A stretch of 64,000 nt of DNA, taken from the NCBI GenBank assembly GCA_903868595.1, contig CAIPVV010000004.1:88102-152101 (forward strand), read 5' to 3'. The notes under the pieces were generated by a model that saw only the letters and a program-made list of their open reading frames with translations, was not told the origin of the DNA and ran no database searches. Positions 1-7,626 of the stretch are shown here, in pieces. Numbering within the stretch: the stretch's first letter is position 1; every line of letters begins with the position of its first letter. Source of the stretch: an uncultured Pseudomonadota bacterium (GTDB lineage: Bacteria; Pseudomonadota; Gammaproteobacteria; Steroidobacterales; Steroidobacteraceae). A program made the translations under genes and the position numbers.

Positions 1-992
1 TGGCCTCGATGACCAAGCCGCTCACGGGCGTGGCCATGATGATGCTGCACGAGCAGGGCAAGTGGTCGCTGGACGACCTGGTGGCCAAGTACGTGCCCCA
101 GCTCAAGGACCTCAAGGTCATGGACGCCAGCGGCAAGATCGTACCGGCCGTGCACCAGCCCACCATGCGGGAGCTCATGAGCCATAGCGCCGGTTTCACC
201 TATGGTTCCTTTGGCAACTCTGCGGTCGACAAGCTCTACCAGGCCGCCAACCCCACCGACCCCAACAGCAGCCTGCCCGGCATGATCGGCAAGCTCTCGC
301 AGCTGCCGCTGAAGAACCAGCCGGGCAGCGCCTGGGAATACAGCGTCAGCGTGGATATCCAGGGCTATATCGTGGAGAAGCTCTCGGGCATGCCCTACGA
401 CGTATTCATCCGCAAGAAGATCCTCAAGCCCCTGAAGATGAAGGACTCGGACTTTGCTGTCTTCGGCAAGGCCCGCGACCGCCTGGCCGTCCCGCACGCG
501 CCGAACCAGGCCGGCGAGCTCGTCCCCTACCTGCCGGAAGGCGGCCGCGACGCACTGGCGCGGGAAGTCCCCCGGCTGCCGTCGCCCGGCGGCGCGCTGT
601 ACTCCACTGCGCTGGACTATGCGCGCTTCTGCCAGATGATCGTCAATGGCGGGCAACTGGATGGCGTGCGGCTCCTGAAGCCCGCTACCGTCAAGCTGAT
701 GCATGAGAACGCGCTGCCGCCCGGTGTGACGGTGAACCTGGCCGGTCCCGGCACGACCTTCGGGCTGGACTTCGCCATCGCCGGCGACCCGGCTTCAACC
801 CAGGAGCCCTGGCCGGCCGGTACCTATTACTGGTCCGGCGTCCTGGGCACTTATTTCTGGATCGACCCGGTCAATCACCTCATCGTGGTCGGCATGATTT
901 CCCGCGCCTGGGTTCCGGGCACGGACGCCGCCGGTTCCCTGGTTGCCCGCAATGCGGGTGGCAAGGCGATCTACGGCGCGATTCGGCACTGA
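1..992 (+). CDS. Serine hydrolase, beta-lactamase/class C family (5' end missing)
   Basis: The gene enters from outside the window, because the reading frame is open through the first base. The first codons read A-S-M-T-K, which is the SxxK nucleophile motif (Ser codon at 6-8, Lys at 15-17) of class C beta-lactamase-like esterases and DD-peptidases. A Y-S-V sequence about 110 residues later (in WEYSVSVDIQGY) sits where the second motif (YxN-like) is expected. About 330 residues remain, so the missing part is the signal or N-terminal strand region before the nucleophile. It probably hydrolyses an ester or amide. The substrate cannot be read from the sequence. It ends 11 bases before the YidB-like gene. 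Confidence 0.85.
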   Translation, partial: ASMTKPLTGVAMMMLHEQGKWSLDDLVAKYVPQLKDLKVMDASGKIVPAVHQPTMRELMSHSAGFTYGSFGNSAVDKLYQAANPTDPNSSLPGMIGKLSQLPLKNQPGSAWEYSVSVDIQGYIVEKLSGMPYDVFIRKKILKPLKMKDSDFAVFGKARDRLAVPHAPNQAGELVPYLPEGGRDALAREVPRLPSPGGALYSTALDYARFCQMIVNGGQLDGVRLLKPATVKLMHENALPPGVTVNLAGPGTTFGLDFAIAGDPASTQEPWPAGTYYWSGVLGTYFWIDPVNHLIVVGMISRAWVPGTDAAGSLVARNAGGKAIYGAIRH

Positions 993-1003
993 AGGAGAAG
1001 GCA

Positions 1004-1336
1004 ATGGGACTGTTCGACGGCGTGATGGGTGGACTGGTCGGGGCCGGCATCAGCACCGCGGTGCAGGGCTACATCGAGAAGCAGGGCGGCCTGCCGGCCG
1101 TGGTGGCGAAGTTCGAGCAGCAGGGAATGGGCGGCATCGTGCAGTCGTGGATCGGCACGGGGAGCAACCACCCGATCTCCGCCGCACAGCTCGAGCAGGT
1201 ACTGGGCAGCGACCTCGTGCAGCAGCTGGCCGGCAAGATCGGCATGGGCGCGCCGGAGCTGCTGCAGAAGCTGGCGCAGATCCTGCCGGAGACCATCGAT
1301 AAGATGACTCCCCACGGCGTCGTCCCGCCGGCCTGA
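1004..1336 (+). CDS. YidB-like (DUF937) family protein
   Basis: A 110-residue protein opening MGLFDGVMGGLVG and continuing with small helical repeats, including an 'ISAAQLEQVLGSDLVQQLAGKIGM' type segment (residues about 60-83). This is the pattern of the YidB/DUF937 family, soluble helical proteins of unknown function. A GAAGGAGAAGG ribosome binding site lies just before the ATG. It follows the serine hydrolase closely in the same direction and may be cotranscribed with it. Family membership is judged from the N-terminal MGLFD motif and the glycine/leucine pattern. No biochemical role can be inferred. Confidence 0.7.
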   Translation: MGLFDGVMGGLVGAGISTAVQGYIEKQGGLPAVVAKFEQQGMGGIVQSWIGTGSNHPISAAQLEQVLGSDLVQQLAGKIGMGAPELLQKLAQILPETIDKMTPHGVVPPA

Positions 1337-1577
1337 GGCACTCGCAGGCGGTGCGCGCGGGCCGCAGTCCCACGTGCACGCTCGCGGGCCAAGATCAGGG
1401 GCTGCTGCGCGCCGGTGCGGCGTGTCCGGGACCTTGCCGCTGCCCTGCAGGGCGCGTACGCTCACGGAAGAAGAATACACGTCGCTCGCGAGTGACCCCC
1501 GGGTCGCTTGGCCGGGCGCATACGGGCATCAATCGTTTTCTGGTCAGACCCACGTCAGGCGAGGGTCGGGGGCAGGC
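1337..1577. other. Spacer before the molybdoenzyme operon
   Basis: This 241-base gap must hold the promoter of the molybdoenzyme operon unless the operon is read through from upstream. The Fe-S subunit frame stays open upstream of the chosen ATG, but that extension is arginine-rich and lacks a plausible ribosome site. No clear sigma-70 hexamer pair or operator palindrome was recognised here. Confidence 0.4.
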
Positions 1578-2252
1578 ATGGCGGATTTCAAAGGCATCCA
1601 GGTCGTGGAGACATCCGAGCTTCGCGAAGGCGAGGCACGTCGGGTTTCGCGACGTGAATTCATCAAGCGGGTCATCGCCTCCGGCGCAGTGGCGTCATCC
1701 GCCAGCTTCATGGTCGGCGGCCTGGCCGCCTGCACCCCGCGCCGCGCGGCGGTCGCTGGCAGCGTGGAGCGCCTGATCTCTCTGAACGTCAACGGCCAGG
1801 TGCGCCGCGTGGACGTGCTGCCGCAGGAAACGCTGGCCATGACGCTGCGCTACAAGCTGGGCCTGACCGGCACCAAGCTCAGCTGCGACCGGGCCGAATG
1901 CGGCGCCTGCACTGTCATGATCGATGACGTGACCCACTATTCCTGTTCGACGCTCACCCATGCGGTGCGCGCTCGCAAGGTGGTCACGATCGAGGGCCTG
2001 AGGGGCCCCAATGGCGAACTGCATCCCGTGCAGCAGGCCTTCGTCGAGGAGCTCTCCCCGCAGTGCGGGTTCTGCACGCCGGGCCAGGTCGTGGCGGCCG
2101 TCGCCCTCCTTAAGAAGAACCCCAAGCCTACGCGCGAGGAGGCCCGGCATGCGATGTCCGGCAACCTCTGCCGCTGCGCGGCCTACGACAATTACCTGAA
2201 CGGCATCATGCGCGCCTGCGGCAACCTCGCGGAGATCAGCCATGGCGTATAA
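1578..2252 (+). CDS. Periplasmic molybdenum hydroxylase, [2Fe-2S] subunit (PaoA-like), Tat-exported, possible lipoprotein
   Basis: The 224-residue small subunit of a xanthine dehydrogenase/aldehyde oxidase family enzyme passes electrons between the molybdenum and FAD subunits through two [2Fe-2S] clusters. The plant-type cluster ligands are C103, C108, C111 and C123. The second cluster ligands are C163, C166, C198 and C200. A twin-arginine signal is clear: S-R-R-E-F-I-K at residues 24-30 followed by a hydrophobic stretch. The stretch ends in L-A-A-C (C52), which fits a lipobox, so the subunit may be membrane-anchored after Tat export. The ATG was chosen because it gives a normal-length n-region. 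Its last 11 bases overlap the molybdenum subunit gene. The closest described architecture is E. coli PaoABC, a periplasmic aldehyde oxidase. Confidence 0.9.
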   Translation: MADFKGIQVVETSELREGEARRVSRREFIKRVIASGAVASSASFMVGGLAACTPRRAAVAGSVERLISLNVNGQVRRVDVLPQETLAMTLRYKLGLTGTKLSCDRAECGACTVMIDDVTHYSCSTLTHAVRARKVVTIEGLRGPNGELHPVQQAFVEELSPQCGFCTPGQVVAAVALLKKNPKPTREEARHAMSGNLCRCAAYDNYLNGIMRACGNLAEISHGV

Positions 2253-4644
2253 GCACCTCGGCAAAGATTTCCTGCCGCACGACGTCGTGGCCAAGGTCAC
2301 CGGCGAGGCCAAGTACGCCGAGGACTTCCGCGTGGAAGGCATGGTGTTCGCGCGCTTCCTGAACAGCCCGTACCCGCACGCGCGAGTAAGGAATATCGAT
2401 GCCACCGAGGCGCTCAAGATGCCCGGTGTCGTCGGCATTCTCACGGCAGACGAGGTCAAGAACCCGCCGGAACCCGAGCAGCCGCTGCTGACCAACGAGC
2501 CGCGCTACGTGGGGGCCGCCGTGCTGATGGTGGCGGCGGAAGATGAGACCATCGCGCAGGACGCGATCGAGAAGATCAAGATCGACTGGGAACCGCTGCC
2601 GTTCCACGTGGACGCGCTGCAGAGCCTGCATCCGGACAAGCCCAATGCGCGCACCGACGGCAACGTCGGCGCCGCCGGCGTTGAGTTCCAGACCCTCAAG
2701 TGGACGCGCGAGGACTTCTCCACCGCCAAAGAGGGCCAGATGCCGATGGGTAAGCCGGCTCAGGAGTGGGCCTGGGGCGAGCTCGACGCGGCCTTTGCCA
2801 AGAGCAAGCTGGTGCTGGAGGAGAGCTTCGTCCACGGCAGCAACTCCCACCACAGCATGGAGCCGCGCTCGGCCATGGCGTACTGGCAGAACGGCAAGTG
2901 CTTCCTGCACGTTTCCTCCCAGAGCCAGTCGTTCATCGTTCCGGCCCTGGCAGGCATGATCGGCATCAAGCCGACGGACCTGGTCCTGATCGCCGAGTAC
3001 TGCGGCGGTGGCTTCGGCTCCAAGGGCGGCGCCTATGCCATCCAGGCCTTGCCGGCGCTGATGTCCAAGAAGATCAACCGGCCGGTGATGCTGCGCCTGA
3101 GCCGTGCCGAGGAGTACTACAACGGCTCTGCCCGCAACGGTTTCCAGGGCCATGTGAAGCTCGGTTTCGGTTCGGACGGTAAACTGCTGGCTGCGGACCT
3201 GTACGTCATCCAGGAGAACGGCGCGTACAACAGCTTCTGGGACTTCCGCAACGCGGGCGATGCGCTCTCGCTGGTCTACCAGCCGGAGGCCATGCGCTGG
3301 CGCGGCGTGCCGGTGCACGCGAACTCCCCGCTGCGCAGCGCGCAGCGCGGCCCGGGCTACAACCAGCTCGTGCACATCATGGAGCCGCTGATCGACAAGG
3401 CAGCGCGGGCGCTGAACGTGGACCGGCTGGCGATCCGCCTGCTGAACGCGCCGCAGACCGGCTCCAAGGGCGGCGCCAAGAAGACGCCGACCACCAGCTG
3501 CTACCTGAAGGATGCGCTGACACAGGGCGCGGAGCGCTTCAACTGGGAAGAGAAGAAGAAGCTCAGCGGTCAGCGCGCCGGCTCCAAGGTCATCGGCGTC
3601 GGCGTGGGCCAGGCCTATCATCCCGCGGGCTTCAACGGCTTTGACGGTCTGGTGCGAATCGCCCCGGACGGCAAGCTCTACATCCACACCGGCGTTGGCA
3701 ACCTGGGCACCTTCTCGCACTCCGGCACCTCGCGCATCGCGGCCGAGGTGCTCAAGGTGGACTGGGAGGACTGCGTGGTCGTGCGCGGCGACAGCCGCAA
3801 GCACCTGCCCTGGAACATCGGGCAGTTCGGCAGCAACACCTCCTTCACGATGGCGCGCACGAACTTCGTGGCGGCCACGGACGCGGTCAACAAGCTCAAG
3901 GAGATCGCCGCCAAGCAGTTCGGCGGCAGCCCCGACGGCTACGACGTCGACGGCAAGCGCGTGTTCCGCAAGGGCAGCCCGGGGTCGGGTATGACGTATG
4001 CGCAGGCCGCGCAGCGCGCGATCCAGCTGGGCGGCAAGTTCGACGGGCACGAGCTGCCCGGCGACATCAATCCCATGACCAAGGAGTCCGCCTCGGCCCT
4101 GGCCGGCACCGGGCTCATCGGCGTGGCCAAGGACAACCTGCCGGTCGGCGGCGAGACCGCGGCCTTCGCCGCGGGCTTCGTGCAGATCGAGCTGGATACG
4201 GAAACCGGCAAGTACCGCATCCTGGATTACCTGGGAATCGCCGATTGCGGCACCGTCATCCATCCGGCGGGTCTCAACACCCAGATCAAGAGCGGCGCGA
4301 TCCAGGGCTTTGGACTAGCGGGTCTTGAGCGCATCGTCTACGACCCGCAGAACGGGCTGCCGGCGAGCGTGGGTTTCTACCAGGCCAAGCCGCCGACCTA
4401 TGGCGACATCGGCCTGAACATGAAGACCGGCGCGGTGGACCGCCCAGACTCGACCAGCCCGCTGGGCACCAAGGGCATCGGCGAGCCGCTGCTGGGCTGT
4501 GCGGCCTCCGCGCTGCTGTGCGCGATCTCCGACGCGCTGGGTGGCCACGTCTTCAACCGCACACCGGTGATGCAGGACATGATTCTCAACCACGCTTCGG
4601 GGCGGCCGCAATCGCACGGCCCCCTGCAGTCCAACTGCCAGTAA
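2242..4644 (+). CDS. Molybdenum hydroxylase large subunit (molybdopterin-binding, PaoC-like)
   Basis: An 800-residue catalytic subunit of the xanthine dehydrogenase family. The a/b hammerhead domain lies at about residues 10-130 and the molybdenum cofactor-binding domains fill the rest. Visible motifs are C-G-G-G-F-G-S-K-G-G starting at residue 254, which contacts the cofactor, and K-G-I-G-E-P near the C-terminus, whose glutamate (residue 748) is the expected active-site base. There is no signal peptide, as in PaoC, so export would be by co-transport with the Tat-tagged Fe-S subunit. The order here is Fe-S, Mo, FAD, unlike E. coli paoA-B-C. The substrate is probably an aldehyde or N-heterocycle, but residues that fix specificity cannot be judged by eye. 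No dedicated XdhC/PaoD-type maturation factor lies nearby. Confidence 0.9.
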   Translation: MAYKHLGKDFLPHDVVAKVTGEAKYAEDFRVEGMVFARFLNSPYPHARVRNIDATEALKMPGVVGILTADEVKNPPEPEQPLLTNEPRYVGAAVLMVAAEDETIAQDAIEKIKIDWEPLPFHVDALQSLHPDKPNARTDGNVGAAGVEFQTLKWTREDFSTAKEGQMPMGKPAQEWAWGELDAAFAKSKLVLEESFVHGSNSHHSMEPRSAMAYWQNGKCFLHVSSQSQSFIVPALAGMIGIKPTDLVLIAEYCGGGFGSKGGAYAIQALPALMSKKINRPVMLRLSRAEEYYNGSARNGFQGHVKLGFGSDGKLLAADLYVIQENGAYNSFWDFRNAGDALSLVYQPEAMRWRGVPVHANSPLRSAQRGPGYNQLVHIMEPLIDKAARALNVDRLAIRLLNAPQTGSKGGAKKTPTTSCYLKDALTQGAERFNWEEKKKLSGQRAGSKVIGVGVGQAYHPAGFNGFDGLVRIAPDGKLYIHTGVGNLGTFSHSGTSRIAAEVLKVDWEDCVVVRGDSRKHLPWNIGQFGSNTSFTMARTNFVAATDAVNKLKEIAAKQFGGSPDGYDVDGKRVFRKGSPGSGMTYAQAAQRAIQLGGKFDGHELPGDINPMTKESASALAGTGLIGVAKDNLPVGGETAAFAAGFVQIELDTETGKYRILDYLGIADCGTVIHPAGLNTQIKSGAIQGFGLAGLERIVYDPQNGLPASVGFYQAKPPTYGDIGLNMKTGAVDRPDSTSPLGTKGIGEPLLGCAASALLCAISDALGGHVFNRTPVMQDMILNHASGRPQSHGPLQSNCQ

Positions 4645-4650
4645 GGAGGT
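4641..4650 (+). promoter_or_regulatory. Full-strength Shine-Dalgarno overlapping a stop codon
   Basis: TAAGGAGGT matches the 16S rRNA anti-Shine-Dalgarno across nine bases. Its TAA is the stop of the molybdenum subunit, and the FAD subunit ATG follows four bases after the motif. Translation of the two subunits is therefore tightly linked. This site also decides the start of the FAD gene. Confidence 0.8.
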
Positions 4651-4654
4651 CGAA

Positions 4655-5644
4655 ATGGCTAAAGACATGATGCCGCATTTCGATCTGTACCAGCCCGACA
4701 GCGTCGAGGCCGCGGTGGACCTGGCTGCGCGCCTAGGCTCCGATGGCTGGCTGCTCGCCGCCGGGCAGGACAGCTACGACTGGCTGAAGAACCGCACCAA
4801 GCGCACCGAGGCGGTCATCGAGCTGACCGGTATTGCCGCGCTCAAGGGCGTGCGCGAGGTGGCCGGTGGCATCGAGATCGGGGCGCTTACGACGCTGACC
4901 GAGATCGAGGAACACCCGCTGCTTCGCGAGAAGTTCCTGCTGCTCTCCCTGGCAGCCGGGCGCGTCGCCAGTCCCCAGATCCGCAATGCCGGCACGCTGG
5001 GCGGCAACCTCTGCCAGGACACGCGCTGCTGGTACTACCGTTACGGGGTGGACTGCTACCGCGCCGGCGGGAACATGTGCTACGCGGATACGCCGGAAGG
5101 GCAGAACCGCGAGCACGCCATCTTCGGCGCCAGCCGCTGCGTCGCCGTGCAGCCCTCCGATACCGCCAACGCCGTGGTCGCGCTGGACGGGAGCATGGTG
5201 ATACGCAGCGCCAAGGGCGAGCGCGTCGTGCCGGCCAGCGAATTCTTCGTGGGCCCGGCCCTGAACATCCGCCGCATGACGGTGCTGGAGCCGGGGGAGA
5301 TCCTCACCGCCGTGCGCATCCCCTCCACCTGGGCAGGCGCCAAGTTCTACTTCGAGAAGATAGCCGACCGGGCAGCCTGGGACTTCGCGTTGGTCAGCAT
5401 CGCGGCTGCCTTCAAGATGGATGGCGACCGCATCAGCGACTCCCGGCTCGTGGTGGGCGCGGTGGAATGCGTTCCGCATCGGCTGACCGCCGTGGAGAGC
5501 GCCATCAAGGGTAGCGCCAAGAACGAGGAGACCGGTACCCGTGCCGGAAAGCTCGCCATCGAGGGCGCGACCACGCTGAACTTCAACCAGTTCAAGATTC
5601 CGCTGATGGAAAATCTCGTCCGTCGCGCGATACGGGGGGCATAA
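4655..5644 (+). CDS. Molybdenum hydroxylase FAD subunit (PaoB-like, probable extra Fe-S cluster)
   Basis: A 329-residue FAD-binding subunit of the xanthine dehydrogenase family, with the FAD_binding_5 fold in the first about 220 residues and the CO-dehydrogenase flavoprotein C-terminal domain after it. The flavin-contacting stretch S-P-Q-I-R-N-A-G-T-L-G-G-N-L is at residues 106-119. Directly after it come four cysteines (C120, C125, C134, C142) around C-W-Y-Y-R and G-G-N-M-C-Y-A. This resembles the insertion in E. coli PaoB and in 4-hydroxybenzoyl-CoA reductase beta, which holds an additional [4Fe-4S] cluster. That the cluster is present here is inference. No signal peptide is seen, consistent with Tat hitch-hiking on the Fe-S subunit. 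Confidence 0.88.
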   Translation: MAKDMMPHFDLYQPDSVEAAVDLAARLGSDGWLLAAGQDSYDWLKNRTKRTEAVIELTGIAALKGVREVAGGIEIGALTTLTEIEEHPLLREKFLLLSLAAGRVASPQIRNAGTLGGNLCQDTRCWYYRYGVDCYRAGGNMCYADTPEGQNREHAIFGASRCVAVQPSDTANAVVALDGSMVIRSAKGERVVPASEFFVGPALNIRRMTVLEPGEILTAVRIPSTWAGAKFYFEKIADRAAWDFALVSIAAAFKMDGDRISDSRLVVGAVECVPHRLTAVESAIKGSAKNEETGTRAGKLAIEGATTLNFNQFKIPLMENLVRRAIRGA

Positions 5645-5648
5645 GGCC

Positions 5649-5810
5649 ATGGATATTCTCCGATACGGTCATGATGCCTACGGCAAGGTCGTGATCGATG
5701 GCGTGTCCTGGGATCTGCTTGGCCTGGCCGCCGGCGCGGGCGTCGCGGTGATCATCATTCACTTGATCTACCGCGCCGTCAGCAAGTCCGGCCGTAACCG
5801 CGGGAACTGA
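5649..5810 (+). CDS. 53-residue single-pass membrane protein of the molybdoenzyme operon
   Basis: A small ORF starting with ATG four bases after the FAD subunit stop, preceded by a weak AAGG, and ending three bases before the cytochrome b start. It reads M-D-I-L-R-Y-G-H-D-A-Y-G at the N-terminus, has one hydrophobic helix at residues 23-41 and a basic tail (K-S-G-R-N-R-G-N). By the positive-inside rule the N-terminus would face the periplasm. Its placement between the enzyme and its likely cytochrome suggests a membrane anchor or assembly subunit, by analogy with small subunits of membrane-bound oxidoreductases. I do not recognise the family. The tight spacing on both sides is the main evidence that it is a gene. 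Confidence 0.7.
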   Translation: MDILRYGHDAYGKVVIDGVSWDLLGLAAGAGVAVIIIHLIYRAVSKSGRNRGN

Positions 5811-5813
5811 CGC

Positions 5814-6416
5814 ATGGCGACGCAAACTCAAGACAAACTGCAGCGGCACGCCGGTATCGACCGCCTGTTCCACTGGGTCACCGCGGTGACCATGACGCTA
5901 CTGCTGGCCACGAGCCTGCTGCCCATCGTCGGTATCCGGTTCCCTTGGGTGAAGATCCACTGGGTCTCGGGCCTGGTGCTGACCCTGGTGGTGCTGTTCC
6001 ACATTCTGCGCGCCATCACCGTGCAGAAGCTCTCGGTGATCCAGCTCAAGGGCGCGGACCTCGCGGAGTTTTCCGGCAAGAAGCCCGGGAAGTATTCCCT
6101 GCCGCAGAAGGCCATGCACCTGGCGTGGATGCTGACGATCCTGGTGGCAATAGCCACCGGCATCGTGATGATGGTGAAGGCCGGCACGCCAGTTTTCCAC
6201 CGCAATCCCTACATCCTGACCGTCAAGGCCTGGGGCATCCTGACCCTGCTGCATGACCTGGCGGCGCTCGCCGCCCTGTTCCTGATCCTGGTGCACGTGT
6301 ACTTCGGCCTGCTGCCGGAGAAGCGCATGTACCTGCGCTCGATGGTGGGTGGCTGGATGTCTCGCTCGGAGCTTGCGCTCAACCATGATCCGGAGCGGGT
6401 GGCACGCGGTGAGTGA
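5814..6416 (+). CDS. Cytochrome b561-type / formate dehydrogenase gamma-like membrane protein
   Basis: A 200-residue protein with four hydrophobic helices (about residues 18-38, 47-68, 101-123, 140-165). Histidines suitable for b-type haem are seen at F-H-W (20), I-H-W (49), F-H-I (62), L-H-D (about 147) and V-H-V-Y-F (about 161). This pattern is that of di-haem cytochromes such as the gamma subunit of formate dehydrogenase and Ni,Fe-hydrogenase cytochrome b. In this operon it would take electrons from the periplasmic molybdenum hydroxylase and reduce the quinone pool, replacing the soluble acceptor proposed for E. coli PaoABC. It overlaps the next gene by eight bases. Confidence 0.82.
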   Translation: MATQTQDKLQRHAGIDRLFHWVTAVTMTLLLATSLLPIVGIRFPWVKIHWVSGLVLTLVVLFHILRAITVQKLSVIQLKGADLAEFSGKKPGKYSLPQKAMHLAWMLTILVAIATGIVMMVKAGTPVFHRNPYILTVKAWGILTLLHDLAALAALFLILVHVYFGLLPEKRMYLRSMVGGWMSRSELALNHDPERVARGE

Positions 6417-6783
6417 ATCCCCGGTGCTGGCTGCTCGCATCGACACGATCGAACGCGGATACGAATACCTCCTGGCCTACGCGGCGCAGGGACGGCAGGA
6501 AGAGACCGGCACGGAGGCTCGCGCCACGCTGGTAGCCATGCATACGGCGCTGATTGACCTGGGCGGCCTGGCCAGTGCCGAGCTGGGCAAGGGCGCCGAT
6601 GCGGACGTGCTGGCCTACCTGCACACCATGACGGGGGATGCGCAGTCCGCACGCGGTGCGATCGCGCTGGTGCTGAGCCGGGCGCGCATCAGCTCGCTCC
6701 TGGTCGACAACCTCAACGCCTCCGTGCACCTGCGCGCGCTGCTGACGGATGTGTTCCTGATCGAGCAGGCGCTGAAGAGCTGA
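6409..6783 (+). CDS. Small helical protein of unknown function, last gene of the molybdoenzyme operon
   Basis: Start taken at GTG because it sits in a GTGAGTGA overlap with the cytochrome b stop. An in-frame upstream ATG would extend it by 20 arginine-rich residues and is less likely. The 124-residue product is almost entirely helical, with no signal peptide, membrane segment, cysteine pair or metal motif. It carries two roughly similar halves rich in leucine, alanine and arginine. I do not recognise a family. Its translational coupling to the cytochrome suggests a role with the same enzyme, for example as a cytoplasmic chaperone that holds the complex before Tat export. That role is a guess from position only. 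Confidence 0.65.
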   Translation: MSESPVLAARIDTIERGYEYLLAYAAQGRQEETGTEARATLVAMHTALIDLGGLASAELGKGADADVLAYLHTMTGDAQSARGAIALVLSRARISSLLVDNLNASVHLRALLTDVFLIEQALKS

Positions 6784-6807
6784 GCGGCGGCGCGCGCCGC
6801 CTCGCGC

Positions 6808-7467
6808 CTAGTAGCCGACGGTAAAGCGCTTGCGGTGCTGCGTGGGCGTATCCAGCTCATCGTTCATCGCGACCGCGTAATCCTCCAGCGAGATCTGGCT
6901 CACGCCGTTGCGGTCGAACAGGACGTGGTCCCCGCCCTTGCGGTACGCACCCGTACGCCTGCCCGGCCGCAGGATGACCGACGGCGCCAGGAACACCCAA
7001 TCCAGCGTCGGCTCCTCCTTCAGGAGGTAGTAGAGCGCCCGCGTGCCCAGGACCCCCGCCTTGTAAGGGTTGAACTCCGTCGGCCACATCGGCGAGTCGA
7101 TGAACTCCACACCCTGCGGCGTCTTCAGGCTCGCGGCTCCGCCAACGCACAGCAGGCGGGTGATGCCCGCGCCCTTGCTGGCGTTGATGATGGCCTTGTG
7201 GCCTACCACGCATTGCCCGTAGATCGCCTCGGACGTGACGCCGCGACCGGGATGGAAGGCGTGGATGAGCGCATCGTGCCCGCGCAGCGCGGCCGTGAGG
7301 GCGGGAACATCGTAGATGTCGCAGGTCTTGGCGGTCAGCAGGGGGTGCGCGGCAAGCTTCCGCGGGTGGCGCACCAGCGCGGTGATGTCGTGCTTGCTGC
7401 GCGCGAGGGCCTCGGCCAGGATCGGGGCGCCGACGAAGCCGCTGGCGCCGATGAGGGCGATCTTCAT
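6808..7467 (-). CDS. NAD(P)-binding Rossmann-fold protein, NmrA/epimerase-like
   Basis: A 219-residue atypical short-chain dehydrogenase starting M-K-I-A-L-I-G-A-S-G-F-V-G, the GxxGxxG dinucleotide-binding loop at residues 7-13. The protein matches NAD(P)H-binding proteins of the YwnB/NmrA type (NAD(P)H-dependent reductases or redox sensors), seen in G-H-D-A-L-I-H-A-F and in the later F-L-A-P-S segment. The frame is open further upstream, but the chosen ATG places the Rossmann strand at the N-terminus, as the family requires. It converges on the molybdoenzyme operon with a 24-base gap. Function is not determined. Confidence 0.75.
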   Translation of the reverse strand: MKIALIGASGFVGAPILAEALARSKHDITALVRHPRKLAAHPLLTAKTCDIYDVPALTAALRGHDALIHAFHPGRGVTSEAIYGQCVVGHKAIINASKGAGITRLLCVGGAASLKTPQGVEFIDSPMWPTEFNPYKAGVLGTRALYYLLKEEPTLDWVFLAPSVILRPGRRTGAYRKGGDHVLFDRNGVSQISLEDYAVAMNDELDTPTQHRKRFTVGY

Positions 7468-7626
7468 GTTCTGCTCGGCTCCGTACCCGGGCTGGGTTGA
7501 GGGGGGCGAAGGAATACTGTAAACGCAAGGGTAGCGGGCCTTGTGGGCGGCGTCAGCGGTTTTGGCTTTGGGATTGCCCGGGCGCCTGCCGGCGCCCCGT
7601 CTTGCCACCTTGGGGAAAGCATAACC

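Noticed and set aside
2236..4263. Long open frame antisense to the molybdenum subunit
   Set aside because: High-GC coding DNA often leaves the antisense frame open. The sequence is arginine/alanine/histidine-rich without motifs, and the sense gene is a clear family member.
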